A stretch of 64,000 nucleotides of DNA from Candidatus Omnitrophica bacterium UBA6210 (GCA_002421805.1 DISM01000004.1:500662-564661), one strand, 5' to 3'; shown: positions 41,237-50,644, counted from the first letter of the stretch. Numbers and translations are program-made. The notes: generated by a model from the letters alone, not told the origin.

Positions 41237-42250
41237 CTAGGCGGATTTCTTCGGCGGACGCGCGGAATCCCTGATAACAAGCTCCGTCGGCAAGATGATC
41301 TTGTTGATCTGACGGTCGGGATCCTGCATGCGCAAATAAAGTTCTTTCACCGCCGCATGGGCCATCTCTTTGATAGGCTGGCGGACCGTCGTCAGGGCCA
41401 CAGGGCCGTAAAGACAGACGGGATCGTCGTCAAAACCCACGACGGACACATCTTCGGGCACTTTGAGGCCGCCTTCGATGAAGGCGGAAACCATCTCCAT
41501 GGCCATATCGTCGGAAGAGACCAGGACGGCCGTGGGTCTGGGCGTTGCCGCCAGGACTTTCTCGGCGGCGGTACGCGCGGACTTCCGCGAATAGTCACCC
41601 TGCAGCACCAACTCCTCGGGCGCCGCCAGACCCGCCTCCTTCATGGCAGCCCTATAGCCTTCCAGGCGATCCTGGGCCGCCTGTGTGGCCATATCCCCTG
41701 TGACAAAAGCGATCCGGTTATGGCCCAGGTGGATCAGATACTCTGCCGCTGCCTTGGCCCCTCCGGCATTGTCAACGCTGACGCTGGAAACCTCCACGTC
41801 CTTGGCCAGATAATTCATCAGGACCACAGGGGTCCCGGCGTTCAGAAAATCTTCAACGTGGTGACGATTATTGATCACATCGGCAAAAACAACGCCTCCG
41901 ACGGCCGCGGCGTTCACGGATGTCTTGCCGTCCGTCAGATGCAGCAGGAAGTCGACGCGAAGGGCGTCACAGGCGATACCGACGCTGCGGAAGATCTCCA
42001 TAGCATAGAAGGAATAGAAGATGCCTTCATAGCGCGGGATCTCAAGGCCGATCGTATAATTGGATCCGCTGGCCAGCCTTTGCGCAGCCAGGTTAGGCTT
42101 GAAATTCAGACGGCGGACCGCCTCCTCAACCTTCCTGCGATTGGCGTCCTTAACGGTTGGAAATTTATTGATGACGCGGGAGACCGTCGTGATGGAAACG
42201 CCCGCCGCCTGCGCCACGTCTTCAATGCTGACAACTTTTTTTCTTGCCAT
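41237..42250 (-). CDS. LacI-family transcriptional regulator
   Basis: Repressor of 337 residues: HTH and hinge helix (VSIEDVAQAAGVSITTVSRVINKF ... NLAAQRLASG, split within the first 65 residues), then a periplasmic-binding-protein-like sensor (YTIGLEIP, GVVFADVINN, VSSDDMAMEMVSAF, VSVVGFDDDPV). Effector is probably a sugar. ATG at 42250 follows GAGGGGGACG. It is not next to the sugar operon genes, but the glycan operon promoter region holds a palindrome AGGTTAACCT that could be tested as a target. Confidence 0.93.
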   Translation of the reverse strand: MARKKVVSIEDVAQAAGVSITTVSRVINKFPTVKDANRRKVEEAVRRLNFKPNLAAQRLASGSNYTIGLEIPRYEGIFYSFYAMEIFRSVGIACDALRVDFLLHLTDGKTSVNAAAVGGVVFADVINNRHHVEDFLNAGTPVVLMNYLAKDVEVSSVSVDNAGGAKAAAEYLIHLGHNRIAFVTGDMATQAAQDRLEGYRAAMKEAGLAAPEELVLQGDYSRKSARTAAEKVLAATPRPTAVLVSSDDMAMEMVSAFIEGGLKVPEDVSVVGFDDDPVCLYGPVALTTVRQPIKEMAHAAVKELYLRMQDPDRQINKIILPTELVIRDSARPPKKSA

Positions 42251-42305
42251 CGTCCCCCTCAAAAAATAGTTCTTTCCATGGACAAGAAAGAGGGGAAAGA
42301 ACTTG

Positions 42306-42400
42306 ATCACACAGATTCACAAAAGATAACACAGATTTTTACATAAGGTATTCATCTGTGCAATCGGATGAAAATCGGTGTCATCAGAAGTTTTCCCGGA
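42306..42400. repeat. CACAGATT/ATCTGTG word array
   Basis: Part of the 294-base gap upstream of the LacI gene. Imperfect repeats of ACACAGATT and AAAAGATAACACAGA occur, with an inverted ATCTGTG and an AATCGGATG...AATCGGTGTCATC direct repeat. No coding frame. Confidence 0.55.
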
Positions 42401-42421
42401 CGGGAAAGCTTCAAAAAATAA

Positions 42422-42541
42422 AGGTTAAGGTTCAAGCTGAGGTTAAGAAAAATCAGGTCTTCTCAACCTTAACCCTGCCTGTCTGCGCGGCCTTTGCGGG
42501 CCAGCCGCAAGGGCCGCGCAAAACAAGCTTAACCTTAACCT
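42422..42541. repeat. Nested palindromic element with GGTTAAGG ends
   Basis: The outer arms AGGTTAAGGTTcAAGCT (42422-42438) and AAGCTTAACCTTAACCT (42525-42541) are inverted repeats. The centre holds a 16-base-pair hairpin (42484-42499 with 42505-42520, one G-U, five-base loop). It begins three bases after the stop of the coiled-coil gene and may act as its terminator, although the T-run (ATTTTTC) is about 40 bases beyond the stem. Confidence 0.75.
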
Positions 42542-42544
42542 AGA

Positions 42545-43750
42545 CTAGCTGACCAGATCGCCGATCTTGAGCTTGGAGCCCGGAGATACCGACTTGATAT
42601 CGGCCGCCGAGATCTCTTTGCGGATCTGAATGACCTCTAAGCTCGCGATCTTCTCGGTATTTCTGTAAACGTTGAATGTCTGGCCGACCTTGACGCCATC
42701 CTGCTCGCCTAAGTCGACGATCACAAAATTATTCTCTTCGTTGATGGCCAGGATCTGCCCAGCCCCCGGTTTGACGCCCGGTGTCGTGCTTTGCGGTTCT
42801 GCGGCCTTGACGACGATTGGCTGCAGTTGAACGACCCTGGCATCCTTAGTGCTGACTTCTTTGGCCTCGGTCCTGGCAGCCTTCAGGTCATCCTTCACCT
42901 GAATGATCTGGTCCACGCGCTCCTGCAAGATCTGGTCCAGTTCGGCGAGACGCTTGGAGAGGATCTCGCGTTCCTGCTGGAGATCCACGAGCTTGCCTTC
43001 CAGGGACGTCTTCTTGTCGCCCAAAGCCATGAGACGGCTCTTGAGCTCGAAATTCTCCTGCCGGATCGATTCCAGTTGTTCGCCGATCGCCTTCTTGTCG
43101 CGTTTTTCCCTGACAAGGTCTTCAGAAAGGCTTTCAGCCAGCTTCTCGTTATAGACCAGTTTCCTCTCCAGATCCATGCGGGCCTGGTTGACGGTCTTGA
43201 ACTGGAGGTCGAGCTTGCGGCCCTCCTCCATGGCTTTTTCGCCCTTCAGCTGCGCATCCGACAGCTGAGATTTCAAATTCTGGACCTCGATCTCCAATGC
43301 GGCCTTGTCTTTGAGGAGTTTCGCCCAATAGGCGTCGTCTTCGGAAGCAGTGGTGGAAACGGTATAGGAAACGCCACCCGTCTCCTTCAGCTTAGCCGCT
43401 TCTTCCGTCAAGGACTTGTTTTCCTTGATCAATTCCTGGAGCCGGTCAACGGCGCTGGCCCGCTCCTTGGTCACGAGATCAAATTTCGATTTGACGTCGT
43501 CACGTTCTTTGACGGCCACGTCAAATTTCGCGCGTAATTCGCTGATCTCCGATTCCAGTTTCTTCTTGGCGATCTGCAAGTTGTTGAGCTGGTTGGACAG
43601 GCTCTGGCGCTCGGAGGTAAATTCCTGTTCCTTGATGCTGAATTCATTGCGGAGGGCTTTATTGACGGTATTGAGCTGAAAGGCGATGACGAGCGAAGCG
43701 GCGCAAACGACGGCAAGTCCAACGAGCAATATTTTTATTTTATTGTTCAT
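42545..43750 (-). CDS. Membrane-anchored coiled-coil protein with C-terminal beta domain
   Basis: Protein of 401 residues: one N-terminal membrane helix (about 6-24), a long coiled coil (about 35-300, with one break of low helicity around GGVSYTVSTTASEDD), then a small beta domain at 325-401 (GQILAINEENNFVIVDLGEQDGVKVGQTFNVYR ... GSKLKIGDLVS, in parts). Such a C-terminal domain resembles the SH3-like fold of flagellar FlgT or outer-membrane assembly factors. Function unknown. Expected orientation is periplasmic. AAAGGAGGTG precedes the ATG. It is monocistronic, with its own promoter and a palindromic 3' element. Confidence 0.75.
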   Translation of the reverse strand: MNNKIKILLVGLAVVCAASLVIAFQLNTVNKALRNEFSIKEQEFTSERQSLSNQLNNLQIAKKKLESEISELRAKFDVAVKERDDVKSKFDLVTKERASAVDRLQELIKENKSLTEEAAKLKETGGVSYTVSTTASEDDAYWAKLLKDKAALEIEVQNLKSQLSDAQLKGEKAMEEGRKLDLQFKTVNQARMDLERKLVYNEKLAESLSEDLVREKRDKKAIGEQLESIRQENFELKSRLMALGDKKTSLEGKLVDLQQEREILSKRLAELDQILQERVDQIIQVKDDLKAARTEAKEVSTKDARVVQLQPIVVKAAEPQSTTPGVKPGAGQILAINEENNFVIVDLGEQDGVKVGQTFNVYRNTEKIASLEVIQIRKEISAADIKSVSPGSKLKIGDLVS

Positions 43751-43787
43751 TACACCTCCTTTATGACCTCGCCGTCCTATCGAGGGG

Positions 43788-43826
43788 GCCGGCCCATATA
43801 TAAAAAAATAAAATTAGGCCGGTCCG
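43788..43826 (-). other. 5'-UTR hairpin of the coiled-coil gene
   Basis: CCGGCC (43789-43794) pairs with GGCCGG (43817-43822), extended by GG/TCC, around a 22-base AT-rich loop. It lies between the promoter and the ribosome-binding site of 42545-43750, so it may modulate stability or translation. Confidence 0.45.
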
Positions 43827-43886
43827 AACATCAACCCGGCTCACATGTTAAGCGTTTTCGCCGGATTGCGCTCTCATTTGAATTTA

Positions 43887-43915
43887 GATATATCATAATA
43901 AAGACGCATGTGCAA
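43887..43915 (-). promoter_or_regulatory. Candidate promoter of the coiled-coil gene
   Basis: TTGCAC (43915-43910), 17-base spacer, TATATC (43892-43887), within an AT-rich tract. The leader would be about 130 bases. Confidence 0.5.
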
Positions 43916-43930
43916 GAAAAATTTAAACGA

Positions 43931-44148
43931 TCGATGACCTAAGCAAGAGAAAGTACAGGGGTTATGACGCGGCCGGCGGGCCTAAAATGCCTTTTGTCGA
44001 CGGAAGGACGGCCAGGCCTGGAATGGGCGTGAAAACTCTGGAAAGGAAAAATGCGGGGCCGAAAAAAGAAAAATAGTATTACTTCTTTTTTTTCAGGGGG
44101 TTACTGACCTTCCATCTATGGAATAAAAGGTCGGCGAAATTGGCAGGA
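43931..44148. other. Intergenic stretch without recognised features
   Basis: This part of the 398-base gap between the coiled-coil gene and the ROK gene shows no coding frame with family resemblance. A weak GACCTT/AAGGTC stem follows the ROK stop but lacks a T-tract on the minus strand. Confidence 0.5.
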
Positions 44149-45363
44149 TCAGTCGTTGATGGCGGCGAAACACTGGCGCGTGACAAGGCTTGCAGCGCCC
44201 AGGGCCACGCCGTTCTCGCCCAGGCGGGTCGGAACGATCTTGGTGGCGCCGGAGGATTCTTCAAAGCACCATTCGCTCACGGCGCTCTTGACCTCTTCGA
44301 TCAAAACGATGCCGGCCTCTTCGATGCCGCCGCCGATCACGACCATCTCCGGATTCAGAAGATTGACCAGATAGGCGACGCGCAGCCCCAGACGCCGGCC
44401 GGCGTCACGCACAACGTCCACGGCCGGGGCTTCGCCCCTGCGGCATGCCTCAAAGATCTCGCTCAAGCTCACATCGACGGCTTCTTTCGGCACCTTAGAC
44501 CCCGAAGAGCCGGGGCCTTTTTTCCATTGGTGACGCTTCTTGTACTCCGCGCCTATCCCCAAGTCCGCCTCCCATCTCTCCAGGAAATACGGGGATTCTT
44601 TCCTGTCGCTATGGATGGCCACCTCGCCGGCGCAACCGCTCGCGCCGCGGTAGATCTCGCCGTTGATCATCAGGCCGCAACCCACGCCGGAGAACATATA
44701 CACGAGGTTCTTGGTGTCCGAATCCAGCGCCAGCCACTGTTCGCCGAAACACGCCAGCGTCGCATCGTTCTCAATAACGACGGGAAGCCGGAACTCTCGC
44801 TCTAAAATGTCCTTTAAGGGGACAGTGACGTCCAGATAATGATATCCGTTCTCGATCTTTTCCGGCCAGCGCACTTTTTCCCTGGCCGCATCGACGATCC
44901 CGCCGATACCGATACCGATACCTTTGATCTTCTGGCGGCAGCCCTTGGCCTCATCCAGTAACTCCGCCGTTGTCGTCAAAATGGAATCCACGACGTCGCG
45001 GCTGCCCGAGCCGGATTTCCCGTTCCTGACCTTATGCAGGACTTTACCGCTCAAGTCTGTCACGACGCCGATCGTGCCCAGGAGATTGACGCCGACACCC
45101 ACCGCATAACCGGCGGATGTATTCAAGTCCAGAAGCAGCGGACGACGCCCCCCTTTGGAAACGTCGAACTCTTTCTCAAAGACGATCTTCTGGCGCAGGA
45201 ATTCGTCGACGTAGTTGGAGACGGTGACGACGTTGAGACCGATCAGGCTGGAAATATCCGTCTTGCTGATAGGCCCGCGGCGCCGGATGGCATCCAGGAT
45301 GAAAAGGTTCTTCCTGGACCTCTCCGAAAGGTTCTCTCCTTTAAAATAAGATTCTTTCATCAT
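44149..45363 (-). CDS. ROK-family transcriptional regulator
   Basis: Protein of 404 residues: winged helix (about 15-75, RRRGPISKTDISSLIGLNVVTVSNYVDE) and a sugar-kinase-like ROK domain (GVGVNLLGTIGVVTD, GIGIGIGGIVD, VVIENDATLACFGEQW, GVGCGLMINGEIYRGASGCAGEV). The zinc motif C-x-C-G-x2-G-C of most ROK proteins is missing; the region reads AIHSDRKESPYFLERWEADLG instead. It may therefore sense sugar differently. It overlaps the GH116 gene by 23 bases and closes the glycan operon it probably regulates. Confidence 0.9.
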   Translation of the reverse strand: MMKESYFKGENLSERSRKNLFILDAIRRRGPISKTDISSLIGLNVVTVSNYVDEFLRQKIVFEKEFDVSKGGRRPLLLDLNTSAGYAVGVGVNLLGTIGVVTDLSGKVLHKVRNGKSGSGSRDVVDSILTTTAELLDEAKGCRQKIKGIGIGIGGIVDAAREKVRWPEKIENGYHYLDVTVPLKDILEREFRLPVVIENDATLACFGEQWLALDSDTKNLVYMFSGVGCGLMINGEIYRGASGCAGEVAIHSDRKESPYFLERWEADLGIGAEYKKRHQWKKGPGSSGSKVPKEAVDVSLSEIFEACRRGEAPAVDVVRDAGRRLGLRVAYLVNLLNPEMVVIGGGIEEAGIVLIEEVKSAVSEWCFEESSGATKIVPTRLGENGVALGAASLVTRQCFAAIND

Positions 45364-47545
45364 TCCTGATCCGTTTTAAAAACGCAGCAACATCTTTGCG
45401 TTTGTGCGCATAGGCGATCGCAAACGCCCAAAAACTCATGTTGCGCATGTAATGGTCACCGAACATAAAACTGCCGTCAACGGACGACACCATGTCCGGC
45501 TGATTCCACGTATTCAGGGCGTTCGCCGAGACATTGTCCCAGGCCTTTTTGGCCAGGACGCATGCCTCCTTCTCCATCCCTTCATAGAGGGCCAGAGACG
45601 CCAGGATATAGGTCATGCTGATCCAGACGTTTTCCGCGTGTCCGTTCGACTTGTCTTTTTCGCCTGACGGCAAGACAGCGTTCACCACCCCGTACCTGGA
45701 GGCCGAACCATTAAGCTCAATAATAGTCGTCAGTGCCTTCTTGACCTTTTCAGGGGAAATAATATACCCCAGCCCCAAGAGATGTGCGATCCACTGCCCC
45801 ACCAGCTGAGATGCCGTACAAGAAATGTTGACTTTCTGAGAGCGAAGTTGATGGGAGAGTTGCTGTTCTGACAAATCCTTCTTGCTATCATTATAAGCTA
45901 TAAAATAGCTCTTGTGCCATAGTTTTTTTTCGAAGTGGGCGCGGCCGCTCTTAAACCAGTTTTTGACCTCGCGCGCAAACTCTTCATCCTGCAGATGCGT
46001 GCTCATCTTCTCTAAGCTCAGGAGGGCTGCCAAAAATATACCGCCCGTATATGCGGTGACACCGTAAAGCTGCCAGAGATCGAAGGTCGTGTCCGCCCCC
46101 TCGCTGTCGGGCAGAAAATCCTTGTTCTTGTCGGTCGCCGCCAGCCAATAAAAGGCCTTTTTGACAAAAGGATACATCCGTTTCAAGAACGCCTCGTCGC
46201 CGGTCAGAAGGTAACCCCGCCAAACCAACAGGATGAATTTGGCGTTCAGGTCTTTCCAGAGCAGGCCGTTGGTGCTGTTGGACGGCAGGTCGCTGCGCTT
46301 GTTACCGAGGTCGTGCGGGATATACCCTTGAGGTCTCTGGGCCTCGGCAAACTGCGTGATCTCCTTAAGATCAAGTTGTGTGAAGAACATGGCAAGGGCG
46401 ACAGACGCAAAAAATCTGACATCGAGGGTGCCCAGGAGAGGGCATATCTCCGGCGCCTCAAAGAACCCGAAGCGCTCCCTCTTGGTCCAGTGGCTCCCGG
46501 AAGAAAAAGGATAAAGATTGTTCAGGAGGGCGTCCTTGATCCATGGGTCTATCTTAAGGCCCAGGAGGTCTCTCACCCATTCCCGCGTGGCGGCATGAAG
46601 GCCATGGGCGTTCTTCGAAAGATACAGGCTCAGATCATGGATGCCGCGGAACCAATTCTCATACATCCTGCCTTCGGCATGCGCGGGGAAGAACCACGTC
46701 CAGAAAAAAGTGACCGTGATCGACGTCTTGGGTTTGAGCGTAGCCTGGGCGGCCAGGGCCCCTCCCAGCTGCACGCTTTCGGACGCCACCACACGCTCGG
46801 TATTCGTGTTGGGCAGGATCCCGTCGCGGCTGAAGACGGCCCACGCCTCCTGGAGCGAAAAACCGTTCCTGTCGAAAACGAATGGCCGCGCCTGCATGTT
46901 CCATTCACCCATGTATGTGCAAAGGAGTTTTTTGTCTTTGACCAGCCCCAGGCACATCTCGCCCGACGAAGGGTCTGCGGCGCCCTGCGTTTTCTTATTA
47001 AAGAAATTCACGGAGAGGCATTCCGGCGTCTCCTGCACCTGGTTAAAACGGCCCACCATCCAGTCCCCGATGATATTACGGCCACAGGCCAAAAGAGCCA
47101 CGGTCGCCGTCTGGGACGTAGGGTTCGTGATCTTGAAACGAAAGATGGCGGCCGGCGTGCCGGACTTTTTCTCCTCCTGAGGGACCAGGGGAGAAAACGC
47201 CTCCAGCTCGCAATCCACGGGAAGCGCGTCGTCTTTGTATTCCAGCCGCGCAAAAGGATACTTCCCGTCGAACGTGATCGATGAAACACCGCTGCAGCCG
47301 GGCGGGACATGAGTCTCAAGGAGCCTGGCCGCCTTTTTCTTTTTTGTGGCCGCCATGATCCCGAAGTGGAAACCCAGGATCCCTTTGCGGCCCGAAGGAT
47401 CAGAAGAACATACGGGCTTATGAAGACTGTTCAAAAAAGTAAAATGATCCAGACCCCCGTTGGGCATGATCTCCATCTTGCCGGCGCCCAGGCCTCCCAG
47501 CGGGATCCCTGATTTTACGTTTTGATCGGATGTGTATATCGGCAT
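45341..47545 (-). CDS. GH116-type beta-glycosidase, cytosolic
   Basis: Protein of 734 residues with an N-terminal beta domain (SGIPLGGLGAGKMEIMPNGG) and a C-terminal (alpha/alpha)6 barrel (PLLGTLDVRFFASVALAMFF, HDLGNKRSDLP, LWKDLNAKFILLVWR, PDSEGADTTFDLW, TASQLVGQWIAHLLG). The pattern matches GH116, which includes beta-glucosidases and beta-xylosidases. No signal peptide, so it acts on imported oligosaccharides alongside the GH94 phosphorylase. No Shine-Dalgarno precedes the ATG; the spacer upstream is a palindromic array. Confidence 0.82.
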   Translation of the reverse strand: MPIYTSDQNVKSGIPLGGLGAGKMEIMPNGGLDHFTFLNSLHKPVCSSDPSGRKGILGFHFGIMAATKKKKAARLLETHVPPGCSGVSSITFDGKYPFARLEYKDDALPVDCELEAFSPLVPQEEKKSGTPAAIFRFKITNPTSQTATVALLACGRNIIGDWMVGRFNQVQETPECLSVNFFNKKTQGAADPSSGEMCLGLVKDKKLLCTYMGEWNMQARPFVFDRNGFSLQEAWAVFSRDGILPNTNTERVVASESVQLGGALAAQATLKPKTSITVTFFWTWFFPAHAEGRMYENWFRGIHDLSLYLSKNAHGLHAATREWVRDLLGLKIDPWIKDALLNNLYPFSSGSHWTKRERFGFFEAPEICPLLGTLDVRFFASVALAMFFTQLDLKEITQFAEAQRPQGYIPHDLGNKRSDLPSNSTNGLLWKDLNAKFILLVWRGYLLTGDEAFLKRMYPFVKKAFYWLAATDKNKDFLPDSEGADTTFDLWQLYGVTAYTGGIFLAALLSLEKMSTHLQDEEFAREVKNWFKSGRAHFEKKLWHKSYFIAYNDSKKDLSEQQLSHQLRSQKVNISCTASQLVGQWIAHLLGLGYIISPEKVKKALTTIIELNGSASRYGVVNAVLPSGEKDKSNGHAENVWISMTYILASLALYEGMEKEACVLAKKAWDNVSANALNTWNQPDMVSSVDGSFMFGDHYMRNMSFWAFAIAYAHKRKDVAAFLKRIRNDERILF

Positions 47546-47554
47546 GTTTGTATT

Positions 47555-47646
47555 CGTAACTCGTAACTAGTAACTCGTAATTAGTAATTAGTAATTTTCT
47601 TGAAAAAAGCGCATTACGAGTTACGAATTACTGGTTACGAGTTACT
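47555..47646. repeat. Palindromic TAACTCG/TAATTAG word array
   Basis: The spacer between the TPR gene and the GH116 gene is almost wholly composed of 7-8 base words (GTAACTC, GTAACTAG, GTAATTA) on one arm (47555-47596) and their complements on the other (47613-47646), around a 16-base centre. The right arm runs into the TPR stop codon. Confidence 0.8.
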
Positions 47647-49282
47647 GATTCTCTATTTGTACCATCTCAAAGGCGACGCCTTCCAGGCCGTTATTGCCTA
47701 CCACGGCCACGTGCGTCACTTTAATGCCCTGTGCCCCATATGATGTCGTCAATGTCGCGCTGTTGGGGATATTGGCCGCCGCACCTGTCTCGCCGGACCA
47801 CTCATAGCTGTAAGCAGGCATCATACAGCCGGTTACGGGATTGGATGTCGTCACGGTAAAAACAATGTCGTCGTTGACCGGCGCCTTGGCCGGCCGGCCC
47901 GTCAAGTCCACATTCAAAGACATACCTTGCGTCTTGGCGTCTTCGGCGCGGCCGAAGATCCCTTCGAAAAAGAGCCGCAGCGCATACTTCATGGGTTTGT
48001 TTTCTTCGATCTCCTGCAGGCGCTCGCGGCTCAAGAGCACCAGCTCATCTTTTTCCATGTCGGCCCCCTGGGACTGCGCCGACGCCGCCAATTCCTCATA
48101 ATAAGCTTTGGCCGCGTCGTTCTTCGCTTCCCACTGGCTCAAGAGCCCCAACTGATAAAGGCTCGCCAGGGCCAGGCGGCCGGCCGGATAAGCGGTCTTG
48201 ATGTGTTCAAACGAGGACGACGCCCCTTTGATGTCCTTAATAGCATAGGCGCGCAGGACGCTCGCGCGGAATTCCACTTCGGCCGGGGCGGAGAAATCGG
48301 GATAGTCCGAGAGGACCTTCCCGTATTCTTTGAGCGCCGCCTCGAAATCTTTCATGCGTTCCAGGTTGAACGCCCGGCTGTATTGCGACGGAGCCGTAAA
48401 GGCCTTCTGGCCGGCAAGGTCGAACGCCTTCTGGTAGAGGCTCTCGGCATAAACAGGGTCGAGGGCTTCTTCATACCCCTGATGGGCGAATTTATCGGCG
48501 ATGAGAACAGTCTCTTTGGCCAAAACTTCAGGATCGCCTGCGAATTGCTCAAGATATCCTTCAAAGAGCGTCTTGGCCAGATAGATGTTCTTCTGTTGCA
48601 CGAAATCCTGGCCTGCTTTCTTCAATTGCTCCGGCCCCGGACCAGATGCCTTCAGCGCCGAGGCATATATCTCATAGAGCCTGCGGGAAAGATTCTTGTC
48701 TTCATAGGAACTCAGGGAATCGGCCATTTCTTTGATCAAGGCCATCGTATCCGGCTGAGCAGGAACGCTCTTCGCCTTGCTGACCAGGCCGTCAAACAAT
48801 CCGGCGGCCGCTTCAGGGTCGTCCTGCGATGCGATCAGCCACCTTAAAAAAGCGATGCGCAACGCCATATCCGGACGCCCGGCGACAAATTTCTCGGCCT
48901 GCGCCAGGTCTTTCTCCATGGCTGTTTTGATCTCGGGGCCCTTGTCATAAACCCCTTCCCAGTTCTTAATCTTTTTCCAGGAATCCAACTGCGCATTCCG
49001 CGCATAGGCGCGGTAGAAATAGACGTCGGGCAACCGCTCAAACCCTTTCTTTAAAAGAGAATCCAGGTAGGCGACCAGCTCGTCGAATTTACCGTCCCCG
49101 ACATACCAGGCGACGACAGACTTAAGGTTCGCCAGGCCCTGCGGGTCATCGGGAGCGACAGACGCTTTCAGCGTTTCTGCGGAAGGAACAGCGGCCTGGG
49201 TCGATGCCGCTTCCTGGGCCGAAGCCGCGACAGAAAGACACAACCATCCGCAAACCGTCAAAAAAATGATACGTTGAGACAT
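47642..49282 (-). CDS. Secreted TPR protein with C-terminal PKD-like domain
   Basis: Precursor of 546 residues: signal peptide (about 1-22, AASA|Q), a helical TPR-like solenoid through about residue 440 (for example YSRAFNLERMKDFEAALKEYGKVLSDYPDF), and a beta-sandwich end with DDIVFTVTTSNPVTGCMMPAYSYEWSGETG and ATLTTSYGAQGIKVTHVAVVGN, the layout of PKD/Ig-like domains. It probably scaffolds secreted glycan enzymes. It lies 18 bases below a glycosidase gene. No catalytic motif. Confidence 0.75.
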   Translation of the reverse strand: MSQRIIFLTVCGWLCLSVAASAQEAASTQAAVPSAETLKASVAPDDPQGLANLKSVVAWYVGDGKFDELVAYLDSLLKKGFERLPDVYFYRAYARNAQLDSWKKIKNWEGVYDKGPEIKTAMEKDLAQAEKFVAGRPDMALRIAFLRWLIASQDDPEAAAGLFDGLVSKAKSVPAQPDTMALIKEMADSLSSYEDKNLSRRLYEIYASALKASGPGPEQLKKAGQDFVQQKNIYLAKTLFEGYLEQFAGDPEVLAKETVLIADKFAHQGYEEALDPVYAESLYQKAFDLAGQKAFTAPSQYSRAFNLERMKDFEAALKEYGKVLSDYPDFSAPAEVEFRASVLRAYAIKDIKGASSSFEHIKTAYPAGRLALASLYQLGLLSQWEAKNDAAKAYYEELAASAQSQGADMEKDELVLLSRERLQEIEENKPMKYALRLFFEGIFGRAEDAKTQGMSLNVDLTGRPAKAPVNDDIVFTVTTSNPVTGCMMPAYSYEWSGETGAAANIPNSATLTTSYGAQGIKVTHVAVVGNNGLEGVAFEMVQIENQ

Positions 49283-49300
49283 AGGACACCCGAAATAATA

Positions 49301-50644
49301 TTAGCGTTGATTTTTCCGACCCGCCGGCGAAGGTCTTTCTGGGTTTTTGATCGAAGATGTCTTGGAAGGATGTTTCCAGAATTCGCGTATGGCGTAGTAG
49401 GCCTTGCGCGGCACGCGCTTGTTCATGGCCTGCCCTGGAGGAGCATCTTTTTCCCCGGGCAAGAGCTTGACCAGGCCGAACCACTCCTCGTTCATATTCA
49501 TGTTGCGGTCGGCCTTGATATCGAAATAATAGGCGCCGTTCGACCAGTTGGATTCCGTATCATGGACGAGCCAGCCGGCGGCGTCCCACTCGCCATGCTT
49601 CCACCACTCATCCGTCCATTCAAACATGACGCCGCCCAGGCAATTGCCGACGCCGTCGCGATTCGAGGCGATGTTACGATAGATCTCCGCCCACTGATAC
49701 TCCAGAAAATACGCCTGCATGTCTTCGTCTTCCTTCTTCTCATAGGCGTTGTAGGCGTCGGCGCCGAATTCGACCAATAACAGCGGCTTGTCAAAGGTAT
49801 TTTTCAGGGTCTTAAAAATGTTGCCGAACGTCTTGCCGCGATAGATAATGCAGCCGACGACATCCACGTCCTTGGCGAATGTGTTGGCCACGTCGAGACA
49901 GATAAGTTCGCCGTTGCCCATGACCACAGGGTGGTTGGGGTCGATCCTGTGGATCTCCCGGGCGATCTCATTGATCAGCGTATAATACGTCTCGGCCCTG
50001 GCCAGAAGACACTGCCGCGGGTCCTGCATCTTGTCGATGCGTTCGCTCGACCAAGGGTTGATCTTGCCGCTGAAGGAATAATTATTCTCGTTGCCCAGGA
50101 CCCAAAAGAGGATCCCCTCTTCATCTTTCAGGGCCTCGACCAATGCCAGGACATCAGTCTTGACCTTGTTTCGGAAATCTTGGTCGTCATAAAACGGGGC
50201 GGGATAATTCCAGAAACCCAGCCAATGCCCCATCATCGTGCGGATGCCGAATTTCTTATAAAGATCGGCAATCACCCGGCGCATGGCTTCGACATCTTCC
50301 CCGGGCTGATAGAACCTCACCGTGTTGATGCCCATCTTCTTCATCAGTTCGCCGTCGACGAGCCACGGCTTTTCCGGATCGTTCCAAAAATCATAGTCGT
50401 GCGTTTTTCCGATGGGGATCGGATTGTAGCAGACGCCCTTGACGATAAAGGGCTTGCCGGCCACGATCAGCTGATAATGGCCGTCTTTCAGCGTCTTGAT
50501 AAAGACCTTCTTCTTGGACGCCGACGCAGGAGCCATGCCCAGAAGACAAACAACAGAAAGCAGAACACAGAGAACGGGAAAAAACTTCTTTCCCGCTCCC
50601 CGCGCCCTGCGTCCTGCCGGTATCCTGTGTTGCGGATTACTCAT
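49301..50644 (-). CDS. Secreted glycoside hydrolase (GH2/GH5-like TIM barrel)
   Basis: Precursor of 447 residues. After a basic N-terminus and hydrophobic core (VLCVLLSVVCLLG) comes a clan-A-type barrel: YQLIVAGKPFIVKGVCYNP, MKKMGINTVRFY, acid/base in WVLGNENNYS and nucleophile in PLLLVEFGAD. The exact family (GH2 catalytic domain, GH5 or a relative) is not decidable by eye. The catalytic domain is paralogous to that of 51980-54448. It overlaps the upstream gene by eight bases. Confidence 0.8.
   Translation of the reverse strand: MSNPQHRIPAGRRARGAGKKFFPVLCVLLSVVCLLGMAPASASKKKVFIKTLKDGHYQLIVAGKPFIVKGVCYNPIPIGKTHDYDFWNDPEKPWLVDGELMKKMGINTVRFYQPGEDVEAMRRVIADLYKKFGIRTMMGHWLGFWNYPAPFYDDQDFRNKVKTDVLALVEALKDEEGILFWVLGNENNYSFSGKINPWSSERIDKMQDPRQCLLARAETYYTLINEIAREIHRIDPNHPVVMGNGELICLDVANTFAKDVDVVGCIIYRGKTFGNIFKTLKNTFDKPLLLVEFGADAYNAYEKKEDEDMQAYFLEYQWAEIYRNIASNRDGVGNCLGGVMFEWTDEWWKHGEWDAAGWLVHDTESNWSNGAYYFDIKADRNMNMNEEWFGLVKLLPGEKDAPPGQAMNKRVPRKAYYAIREFWKHPSKTSSIKNPERPSPAGRKNQR

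Noticed and set aside
47555..47646. CRISPR-like repeat array
   Set aside because: Words are 7-8 bases and imperfect, arranged as one palindrome with no unique spacers and no cas genes.
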